Assembly: GCA_963457665.1 (NCBI GenBank)
Contig: OY735207.1
Coordinates: 54,107,515-54,171,514 of the forward strand
Length of the DNA: 64,000 nucleotides
Source: Thysanoteuthis rhombus
Taxonomy: Eukaryota > Mollusca > Cephalopoda > Oegopsida > Thysanoteuthidae
Direction: 5' to 3'
Shown here: positions 27,401 to 39,400 of the stretch, piece by piece
Position numbering within the stretch: the stretch's first letter is position 1
How the letters are laid out: each line of letters opens with the position of its first letter
The notes under the pieces: generated by a model
The model's input: the letters and a program-made list of their open reading frames with translations, nothing else
Database searches by the model: none
What the model was told of the DNA's origin: nothing
Position numbers and translations under genes: made by a program

Positions 27401-30400
27401 GAAGCTTTGACTGGCTTAGCAAGCCAGAAGTGGATTATAATGAATAGCTCAAAAAGAAATTAAATCAATAATGGACTGACAGAATAAAGTGACCTCTGTC
27501 TCCATCTCTCAAAGATTGCTTTTTAAAATTCCTTGTACTATTCTCATTTATTCCTTCTCCAATAGAATATTCTTATAGACTGGCAGGTTGATTATCAAAT
27601 TCCTATATAGTAAGCCAAAGTGAGATTTTCATTACAATTTCTTTTAGAAACAATTCATTAGACTACAATCGTTGATCACTTTCTTGTCGAAAATAACTGA
27701 AAAACTTCCCTTCTTATTTTCTATGAATCTTCACCATTTCCATTCATCATATTAAGGTATATCAAAAGTAGTTTTTTTTACAGCTTATTTTACGTACACA
27801 TCTTAAAACTATCTATAACTCCATTATATTATTCATGTAAGTTTCCAAGTGCAGATAGTTAGGTTCTCCTCTACCTTGATCGTCATCCACTTCAAATGAC
27901 AAGTCATCACTCTTGAAATACTTGAACAAGTTTTATGTGCAGTAAGATCAGACATTGTTTTATTTCCTTCCACTTTCAAAACCCTATGAGCAGTTTCAGC
28001 AACTTTGAGGCCCAGTTTGAAATAATTCCTAAAAATTGCCAAAATCTCAATACTTTTATCTACCATTAAACAATAATTACTGCTGATTAGTATTGATAAT
28101 GATATGATTGGTATGATAATCAGCAATTCGTTTTGTACTCTGTCACACTAAGGGAACAGATGACACAGTAAAATAGAATTTTATGTTCTGCTGACATAGT
28201 AAAAATGTTGAATTCGAAGTAAGAACAAGAACAGAAAATTTGTTTGCTGTCATCAGAGCACTATTCTCCAAACTCATTGCAATGCAAATTTCTATAATCC
28301 ATATTGATAAAATGCAGTGTATATCCAAATATTTCATATATGCCGTCATTTTTCATGGCATGGGTAAAGTAATAATATCAATAATATAGTGGAGCCATAG
28401 TCTTTAGATACGCACTAGAAAAAGTCTGTAAAAAAGGAGAATTCTCTTGATATACCCTAATAAACCATGTGTTGTTCGTGTTCCATTTCATTGCCAATTC
28501 ATCTCCACATCTTTTCCAGCAATCTTACAAATGATCAAGAGCCTGAGGTCCAAAATATCAGGTTTCTATCTTTTTATTTTTTCATCTTTCTCCTTGTCGT
28601 CACCCTAAACCACTATATCATGTATTTGTTGTGCATGCCGCAGAGTTGTTTTGCTTTCTCAAAGGTTTTTATTGTTTTTAGTCTGTGTTGCCCGATTTGG
28701 GTCAGAACGGGTCATAATCCACACTTCGAGACTTATCAAACACTGACATTGGAATAGTGTCAACTTTGGAAACCTAGCAAGTCTGGAGGCAGAAGTTCAA
28801 TGCCAGCTTCCTTCCATGTGCTCTGATCTTCCGCCCTCAGAATTGCTCGATTTCCAAATTTGATGCTACTCCAATGCCAGTGTTGGGTAATTCTCTGAGA
28901 TTAACTTCGGTTATCTCCCCTTTTTGCCAAATTTAGCAACTATGGTTCAAGTCAACATTTGTTTTAGTTTAGTCATTTCTCTAGAGAGAAACTGCTTGCT
29001 TCGTAGATATTTTTTGTTTTTACCCAACACACTTCCACTTTCCCAATGAAATATGTCGAATTTAAAATCATTAATAATTTTGACAACTACTTTCCTTCAT
29101 CCTAATTTTTAGTGGCTTTTTATCGCAACTTAGCCTGAGTTGTCAACGCAAAAAGAAATTATTCAGATGGTTGATTCAGGAAAATCATCTGCATTGATTT
29201 GGATCTTGAAACAAATTCAAAATTTTAATTATAAATGACTATTTTCCCATGGAGATATTGATGCATGTATATACAAAATTCCTTTCTATTCCTTCCAATA
29301 ATAGAGGCTTGATTAGAAAAGTTGACTGGGAACAAAAGCATAGCTATTTTTTCTTTTAGGCCATTGTTATTAATTTTGGCTACCATTTTCCTTCATTTGA
29401 ATTTTCGTTTTCTTCACAACTTAACTCCGGCTGTCAATCTATGGCTGTCAATAAACAGAGCAGATCAGAAATAACAAATAAGCTTTGATTTGCACTGTTC
29501 ACTCAATGCCATCAGAAGACAGCTTTCAACGGATTAAAATGTATATTGAGAAATAATAAGAATCTTATTTCTTTAATATTTTGTCACTGGCAGAGTACCT
29601 ATCAATCTGATGGGATTATTTATGTATGGATCATTTATAAAATTATATATTCTAGAATAAATATATTTATTGCAAACAAAAAAAAACAAAATTTTATTTC
29701 TCTGACAATTTTCTACAACCGTTCATATTTTCTCTTCTTGATGATTAAAAATAGTAAGGAAAAAAAATAGAGTAAAAGATGAAATTGAGACATCAGCAGC
29801 AGCAATAGTATAGTAATAGTGATGATATTACCTGCAGCAGTTGCCTGCCTAAATTAGTGAACGTACACTGCAGTGGTTCACATTTGTGTCCGTGTGTTTG
29901 CAGTGACCCACTCACTCTCTGTTCACTTTAGCAGGACAGAAAACAAACTGACAACAGCCTTTATATTATAAGAAGATTTGAAGTGTTATCTTAGATGCAT
30001 AGAACCAAGTGCACTGTAGCAGATACTGAATAAATGCAAACATTTTACCCATGATTTCGAATATTTTTGTTTTTGTAAAACCCTTTGTGAATATCAGTGT
30101 GGATTTTGCATTAGTCTAGTTGATGCCTATTGGTGTAGACAGCATGATTGTTCTAGTCAGTTTGGCAGCAAAAATTACACAAATCAATCTTCCCAATGCA
30201 TGAATGTAGTACCATAACATCTTATAGTGTTTATATCTATTCACAGTAAGTATAAAAATGATGCACTTATTTCTTTATGAAGATTTCCAAATTTATTCAA
30301 AGGGATTTTGGTGTTACTAAACCGGGTGACATTGTTTCTTCTCTTACACAAAGAAATGCAAATATCGACTGCGAATACAGAAGTTATGCTATTATATAAA

Positions 30401-33379
30401 GTCTGACACTATCAAGAATAAAAACTGAAAAATGTTGATCCACTCATTTTAGAGATGCGGGATGGCATAACAATTACCAACACTGAGAAAAGAATCGACA
30501 AACTGAGTTTGAGTTTTGGTCAAGAATGCTTATGTTGATTTAGTACTAATATCCTTTGGAAAAGAATGAATCTTCCTCCTTATCCCTGGCTATTGGTAGA
30601 ACAGCAGAGCAGGTGGAGCTCTTTTGCCCTGTAAGTCAACTAAGCCCAGGTGAAGGAGGAGTGGTGGGTTTGTGGTTAGCAACTCCATTCTATAAAAACC
30701 TACAGAAACCACAGCAGCATCACCCCAGTGAATATAATGAAATATATTTCTACATGAATTTAAGAGTTTGAACATAAGTTTGAAGCTATATTTTATTCAT
30801 TGCTAATTGTTACAAATTTTTATTATTTACTGATATTTTTTAATCTTGCTCAGTATAATAACTAAAAATAGAAGAATAAAAATAATATCTAATTTAAATA
30901 TTTCAAGTACATTTGTTGCTGTATTATTTATTCTTGAATTTATGAACTGTACACGGTGAAAAAAAAATCGAACTCTTTAGTGAATTGAATGATTGAAAAA
31001 AATTTTTAAATTTATCTCAAAGTGCTTGAAAGTAACCCTGATTCGTTTAAAAATGATTTTTTTTTCTTTCAAATATCAATTCAAAAGTTAAGAAATCAAA
31101 TTTGTTTCTCCTGTTATTAAAGTATTTTGCATATATGTGTAAATTCTGCTCTATAGAGTTCATTGAATTTTCTCTGCAAATTTATTCTAAAATGACTGAT
31201 GGATAGAAATTAAATGGCGATTTGAATAAAAGGTTGATGTGGTAATGGCTAACGGCATGGTGAATGGAATCAGTGTGTTGAGAGAGTTTGTGTTCGTTTT
31301 GCACCAATTCCCATTGGAAAGGCATGAATCCATCTCTTTTCCCCCCAGCTTTGGGTAGAATAATGGGGTAGACTGGGCTCTCTAGCCATGGTCGGCAACC
31401 ATTCATGTCCCTAAATATTGAAACTGTTTTGTCCACAAGGGATATGAGTAAATATGAAGCTGTGTCATTGTGAGTATTACAAAAGTTGACTGAAAAATGT
31501 CCTTTCCCATTTTTTTGTGTTTTTTCTGTTTCAAATTACATTTGGTTTAAGCTAATTTTTACATGACTACAAAAAATTCATCAAGTGCTTTGCAACAAAT
31601 TGATCACAGATTTGTAATAATTGAAGTTTTTGATGCAATCTTTCATTTGTCCCAAAACTTCTTGTCTGCATCCGGAAAAAACAAAATCTCAAAGTGATAG
31701 TAGGAAACTTATTTTGATTTTCAAATTATTCTTTATCAAATTACCACTTACTAGCCTAGCACGCATGAAAAATATCAGGACTCTTGGTTGATTCCCAGTT
31801 CTGCATTAAATGGAGATAACTCCTGTTAGCCCTGAAATGAATTAAGGATTATCTCCCTTTAACAACTCCATTAAAAACAACAAAAAAACTTCATTTCTAT
31901 ACAAACCTTTAATATCTCACACACTTGCCCACTTGATGTTGTAAACATCGTATAAATAAAAACGACTTTATTTCCATACAAACCATTGATGTTCCCACAG
32001 TTGCCCACTCGATGTTAAAGATGGCGCATAAATAAAAACACCTTTATTCCTACATAAACCTTTAATGTTTCATACACTGACCCACACAATGTTATAAAAC
32101 TGCTCACAAAAAAAACAACTTGGGAATTTAATGCATCTAAGGCAATAACAATCTGTTGTTCTTTCAAGGGGGAGATAATCCAAAGTTCATTTTGAAGTGT
32201 AACAGTAGTTATCTCCTTTTTATGCTTGGAAACTAAGAATTTACCGGACTATTTATGTATGGATTGCTTACACACACACACATGCACAAAATTAGTCCAT
32301 TATATATGCATTTTGATATAAGTTTTTACTAATACGTATAGTATTGATTCATCATCTTAATATGTATAATTAATGAATAATAACTTAATTGATAAAGTAC
32401 TACCCGAATTGCTAAAAATAAAAAATTTGGGAAAATTACAAACCTACTGTATTGATAATTACTGTAAATCAATCTGGCATAAAATCAAGGCAGCTTGTAT
32501 ATGGATGCACATTGCATTTTGATCAATGCCTATTAAAGTAACATTTAGTTCACAAGTGCCATGGTGGAAATACAGGAGTTCCTTGATTAGGGCGGTTCTT
32601 GATGTAGGAATAAGTTACTGCGGTACTTATCAAAGTAGTGAAGGATAAACTGGAATACCACCCCCCCAGGTCTGGTTAGTCACTCAATAGAAACCATCTC
32701 CTGAACAATGTCTTCCGGCAGCATGCTGTGTTTGGGTGATCAATGAATAAGTTTCTTCTCTTGTGTTTTGTTGATTTCTAAATTGAGAAAGAAAGAACGA
32801 GTTACAAAGTAAGGATCAGTTTAGCATAAACCTACTTTGTAAATTGTATCCCCTCCCCTCTAAAAACCTATTGAGGGATGGAGGATTTCGAAAAACAAAG
32901 AAAGCTTTGTTTTTGTAGACATGATAGGGAGGAAATGTTGAAAATTTCAGCACTCTAGCTGCATTGGTACGGCCTGTCTATGTGACACTTACGTATGTAG
33001 CCAGTTAGTGGGACCAACTTAAAAACTGAAGAGGTCTATGTTGGTAGGTTTGGTTGAATTGATTTATTATGAGACTGAAGCAGTATGGTTTTGAACAATG
33101 CAGAAAATTTGGGAACGAATTAATTATACTTATCAAAGTATACCTGTAATAGTAAAATCTGTATTCTAAGTAAACAATTTCTAATTTTAATGATGTTTGA
33201 CTGGATTAAAAGTGGTTGAGTAAAGAAAGGATTTAGGGATAATTTTTGACTGAATTGAACTTTGATGAACACATCACCAGGATTATAAAAAAACAAAGTG
33301 ATAGACATATGTTAGAACCTGGTACAAGAAGCCATCACTAACGCCTTATTGAAGAAGAAGACTACTATTACAGCTGCTG

Positions 33380-33412
<33 letters not shown>

Positions 33413-36400
33413 TTATTTCTCTAGAACTGCTACTAATTTTATGTGTTTTTGGGGCTACTGTTTTCATCTTTGTTGTTATTAAAGTGAAATTTGGGCCGGA
33501 TGAAAGTCTGAAAAGTCTATGGAAGAACTTCATCTAATGAAGCAATAAAGCAATTGCTGCTAATTAGTTTCATACACAAGTGGAGATTTTTTAAAACTAA
33601 TTCAGGCTGTCCATAAAATCTCTATCTATTTTATTATACGGTTTAAACAAAGAAGTGTAAGGACTTTATGCATAGCCTATATATCTCAGTATTCAGTTGC
33701 TGTTAGGGGTGTATAAAGTTGACTTATCCCACCCCCATCTGTGGAAGGTGGGGAATGAAAGGGGAAGGGGAACAGTTTAATATAAGCTGGTTATAGTAGG
33801 GATATCATAGTTAAACAGACTGGAGGTGTTGATTAGGGGGATCAAACTCCATCCCACTCATATTTCGAGGATATAATATTAGGGCCATAATTTGAAGAGC
33901 GAACCTCTAGGCTTGGACTAGCTATTATGTTAAATACTTGATTAGCTGTTACCGTGTGAATAAATTCAAGCTCCTATCAGAAGTGCCAAATGTATATTTC
34001 AACAAGACTGGAGAAGAGAGGAAATGGTGTAAGAAGAAAATGAAAAAAAAAAGGGGAGGGAATCAAAAGGAAAGGGAGCGGAATAAAAGTTGGTCAGTCA
34101 GTTACATTCATCCCTGGTTGCTGTGGATTAGGAATTGGTCTTTATGCATTGTACGATGTTGCATGTTTTTCATCATTTTATGTTGCCTTGCTGTAAATAT
34201 TTATATTTTATTGCTGTTATTTTTTCATATTGTTTCATGTTCATTTTTTTTTTTTTTTGTGCTTCATATGATTAGTTTGTAAAATCTGCTTGGATCTCCC
34301 CCCCCCCGCCTTTTTTTTTTTTTTTTTATTACTGTTTCATTCGGCGATGTCGATATATTCAATTTCAGCAATGAGAATTCAGTCTTCTTTTTAATATGTA
34401 TGAAAATTTTTTCAGCAAATCTAATTAACTTACAAATTAACTAATTATGGGCTTTGAACCCACAACTGGGTGAGGGCTACCCAGTTCTTATAAGTTAGCT
34501 TTTATGTTTCTTACTAGTGTTACTTGACTTGTGGGACATATATATTCCAAGGTTTCTATGACTGCTTAAATGTATATATATCCTGAAGATCATTTTCAGA
34601 AATCTACTGGGTCATATGTGTCATGAAAAATGAAGTAAATGAGAATTTCCTGGCCTTTACCACTACAAGCAATGACTTCTTCAAAGTATGAAACCCATGT
34701 TGAAATTTGTTCAGATTACATGACTAAACAGCGTGTAGGCAAAGTGATACGTTAATTCCCTGTTTTAATGTATCCTTTTATAGAAGATTAGTTTTCTTTC
34801 ATCATTAAATGAAAATTCAGGTGCTTTAAGTGGCCAGTCTTGAAAAGGTCAGTTGGCGAATTTCTGTTTTTCTTTCTCGCTCTCTCCTTTTCAAGACTAC
34901 TTTTCTTTTTACATTACTGATTATTCCTCCTCCTTTCAGGACCACCGTTCTGCAGTCAATGAAATTGGAAGTAGATGTGAACAGGCATAAAGAGATCATC
35001 GTCAAAGCCATTTCTGGGTTGCTTTTGTTGCTATTAAAGCATTTCAAGCTAAATCATATTTATCAGGTAAATGAAATCCTGTTTCTCCCAAAATTACATT
35101 CTTTCTGGGTGTGGTTCCTCATCTACTCCGAATGAGAAGGGTCTGAAATGGCTCAGTGATTTACTTCAACCATTAATTATTTTTTGGCTCTCAGACATTC
35201 TGACAACTGGTGTTTTTGTCAGGTTTTAGAAGAAACTTCCCACTTTTTGCCTGGTAGATGTTTCATTGGAAACCTTTCTTGCCAATGAATGTTTTGTTCG
35301 AAAGATATTTTTTATTTTTTGTTTATTTTTTCTTATGAATCTGCATGCTGATTGTCTCAAAGTATTCATATTTCATAATGCAAAAGAAAAACAGAAAAAA
35401 CTTCCTTTCACATGTTGATTTAAGATAGATCATAAAAAGCCATGTTAGGGAAACATCAATTTGGTAAAAAGGTTTTTTTGACTAAATGTCCATACTATGA
35501 AGTGTCTGTCAGCTGACTGTCTGTGTTTGAGATGTCAGGACACGTTTCTTTTGTTTTCCTTTTGGTACTTAGTTATCTGTATACCACTCATCTTCAGGAG
35601 TTTGCTCCCTTGTTAACTAATCATAAATTTAAAAAAATAGCTAATTATGTGTACCTAATAATATTGTACGATTTGTTTTTGTACTAATTTGAAACATTTT
35701 CTCTATAAAACATAGATTCGTTTGAAGCCACTGCATAAATGAGATGTTTTAGATTTTTGTTGTAGATTAAAAATTCTAATTTTTAAAAAGATGCCTGACA
35801 TTTCAGCAACCTACTAAAGTCAGTCAGGTCAAATAATTTTCTAAAATTTTTCTTTCCTGAACCACAGCATTATCAGATCATTTATTCATAGTTAGTCATT
35901 TTTAAAATTTTTTTTTTTACTACGAATTATTAACAAGGGAGCTAAACACTTAATATAAGTGGAGTACAGATAACAGAGAAGTACCTTTTTTTTTCTTCCA
36001 CTTTTTAAAAAACGTTTATCTTCATCTGATTTTTTCTTACTGATGTGTTCTTTACCCTTCTTTTACTTGAACTTTTTCTTTTCTTTTGCTTCCAGTTTGA
36101 ATTCATGAGCCAACATTTGGTTTTTGCTAACTGCATTCCACTTGTACTGAAATTTTTCAACCAAAACATCATGTCTTATGTAGGAACAAAAAATAGGTAA
36201 GTTTCGTTTGTATATCATGTTTCCATCGATAACATGAAACAGTGGTTGGCAAACTACAGCTCACGGATGAAATCTGGCCTGCTGCCTCATTTCACTTGGC
36301 TTGCCAGCTTCATTATACAAATGATATTACGTGCAGAAAGTTGTGTTTTCCTTATCGATCTTTGGTCAGTGAACAATGAAAATCGGTATTTAAATATGGA

Positions 36401-39400
36401 ACAAAAGTCTCATTTTTGTGGTGACCTCAAATGAGTCAATGTTTTTATAATTAAAGTGTTTTAATATTTTGCATGTCTGCTGTTCTATTATATTCAAGTC
36501 TATTATCTATAGTTTGACTATTTTGTCCCCCATCACAAGAATTTCATTGTTCTCAAAGATCGATAGTTGTTGGAAGCTCATCTAGGTATATACACCTGTA
36601 TTGAAGAAGACTAAAATATTTGAAAAAAGCTGTTTGTCTATTTTTATGTATATTACATTATCACAACTCCAAACTTCTCCAGACCAACAACATTTGATGT
36701 CTGAGGACATCAGTAACAAAACAATATCAACACATTGATATCATCAGCTTCCCAGGAACAAAAATTTTATGAAGGGATTGATGCTAATGTCAACAAACAG
36801 ACTATCGTGTTATGAAATCAAAGCTAGACAACAAGGGATTGACTTCTTAATTCACAAAATTTGATTAATTTAGAATTTTTGAAGACTAACTGAAAATTCA
36901 GTTACATAGAAAAAGAAGCTGGTGAACAAGATAAGTTATGCCCAACCAAGGACGGCTGCTGCATAAAGGCAATGATAATAACAGTAATAACAATAACCCT
37001 ACTTAGATAATGTTTCCTAAGTTGTCCAAATCCTTAGTTTATTTTTGAAATATGGTTTTCTTCCTGGTTTCCTTGAGAGATAGATGGGCAACAATCTGCA
37101 ATTGGAATCAACAGTAATCTAGCCAAGAGAAAATGAATAATTTGACAGATTTTTAAAAGCTTTTAATCATCAGCAAAGTGGGCTCTATTTGAATGTGCCT
37201 TTTGCAGCCTTTAGCTCTTGATCAAAGTGTAATATCTGTTTTTTTTTCTGTTTTTTTTTTTTGTTTTTTTTTTTTTCTTTGCATCATTGTCGTGTGTCAT
37301 AGGAGTAACTGAGCCAGAGTTATTTACACAAGGTTTTGAATTTAAAATCAACTGAAAAGAATCTTACTGGGTATTTGATTTTAATTTGGGTTTTGGTTTT
37401 GTCCATCAAAATGTCTCAAATATTTCTTAGAAGCCAAAAGGTGAATATTTTTCCTTGGTTTTCATTTTTTCAGTATAGTGGCTCTGGATTTCCCTTCATG
37501 TGTCATTGGGGAGCAGATTGAAATAACAACTGAAAGTTTGGTAAGCAAATTTCTTTCCTTTTAATCTATTCTTATTATTTGATGAAGGATTGAATAATAT
37601 TCTTTTTTTTAATAATTTTTTGCTATTTTTTACCTTCATCTTAATTTCTAGTTGCTTTTTATTACATCTTATCAATGTTCTCTTTAATCTTCAGTTGTCA
37701 GTTTATACAAAAATCGTACATTTTGCAAATTTTTTCTTGTGACAAATGTAGTTGCATACTGAATGCTGATGCTTTTTGAAATTGTGTCAAGATGATTTTG
37801 GCACAGCATCTTTTACTATAATACAAGTATGATCGCATTCTGCTAAGTAACTTAGTGAATTGAGATTTTATTCTATACTTGGAACTACTTTGTTCAGTTT
37901 ATTGATCTATCAAATGGAACATCAATGAGTATTTCTTAATTCTATTTCATGCAAGCTGAAAATAAATCAATAACAATATTACCCTTTAATTCACAGATTA
38001 ATATCAATAAAGTTGCTGGAAATAAGAATGTATCATTATCATCTTTATAAGTATAACTAGAATATTGCCCCTCATATAACAGGTTTTTTAGTATTGGGAA
38101 TATACTCGTGTATTTTGAATGATATCAAATTTTGTCTCTTCTGGGCATCCAAATTTAACTGTCCCCACATAAAGGTCCTTAATGAAAGCCAGCTGTCATC
38201 CCTTATAGGCTAGATAAGTGATTCAATGTTCACTTGACCGTCAAACTGATGAAAGTTAACAGTACTTGCTATATGCAAAATATATATCACCATATTTCAA
38301 GTAAAAAGTAAGAAGTATTTTTTGCAAAATCCAATTGGGTGTGAATTTTCGTGTTTGGAAAATCTTATGCTGGGATATTTTAAAGAGGGGGATCAGTTTA
38401 TCACACAATAACTGTGTTCTGCATGACTTCTCCTGGGTTTCAGTGAAATCATGTGACATTTTCACAATATACTTTATAATTCTTCATCATATGAACGAAT
38501 CCTTCACAGCTTTTACTTATCTTTAATGTTTGTAACATATTATGACTCTAAACTGAATTCCAAGAAGTTATTTTCAACAGCTACACCAAAATTGAAAACA
38601 CTTGATTATATGTGTGACATGGACGTTGTTCAGTCAGTGGTCATTCATATGTCTATTTACCTCAGTAAGATTCATTCTTACTTTTCCATTTGAGTGTATT
38701 TTCTATTCATATCTAATCACATTTGTATGATTACTCAAGTATTGGATTTTGGCCTTGTTTCTGTACATATGTATATATATGTATGCAGGAGGGAAAGTTG
38801 TTTTTTGATCAGTTTCCAGAGAAAATTTTATTAAGTCTGGAAACCCCTGGTGTAGATTATCCCATTTCGAAATGTAAGTTAGGTTCCTTTCTGTAGCAGC
38901 CTCAAAATTAGAGGAAAAGATCAAACATGACTCATTTTTCTTCTAAGAATATAGAATCCATTTTTTCAGATTTAATTTGTTTTTTGGGGTTTTTTTTCCA
39001 GGAAAACGGGGACAGTCAAATATTTTGCTGGCGCAATTTATTTTCCTGTATCAACCTTCTACGAATTTTAAACAAACTGACCAAATGGAAACATTCAAGA
39101 ACAATGGTAAGAATTGATTTCTTGGGTAGATTGCTTGTTCACATACTTAAAATTGATTAGTAAAAACCATGTTTTCTAAAGAAATGTTACATGATGGAGA
39201 AAAACGGATCTCATTTTTTTTCCACCTCCAAGACATTACAAACTGCTGAACGTGCTATTTCCTACTGATATGACTCATTGCTATGTTGTGTTTCAGTCAT
39301 ATTCAGATTTATTGATAAAATAACTGCCACTTTAAACTTGGAATTTAATTTAAGAAAGTACTCAATTCATGCATTTTCATTGAAATAAGTCCTGTAAATT

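Larger units (their letters stand above)
22461..34939. other. STRIP1 intron 12 (12.5 kb)
   Basis: The largest intron. It contains an hAT MITE (22.8 kb), a tRNA-like/dispersed repeat (23.4-23.7 kb), a TA tract (24.35 kb), family E (26.3 kb), SINE family B copies (27.1, 30.5, 31.2 kb), a mariner relic (27.8 kb), element J (31.8 kb), family C (32.7 kb) and a CTA run (33.38 kb). Its splice removes the position where EEMP is expected. Confidence 0.8.
36197..39001. other. STRIP1 introns 14 and 15
   Basis: Apart from exon 15 (37474-37540) this holds the hAT-like repeat at 36.24 kb, T-rich tracts at 37.24-37.28 kb, and otherwise unassigned AT-rich sequence. Confidence 0.55.

Noticed and set aside
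32928..32936. 9-nt microexon candidate (AG|GGAGGAAAT|GT) that would restore EEM between exons 12 and 13
   Set aside because: It lies inside an inverted family C repeat whose other copies carry the same motif, and the GTTGAA donor is poor.
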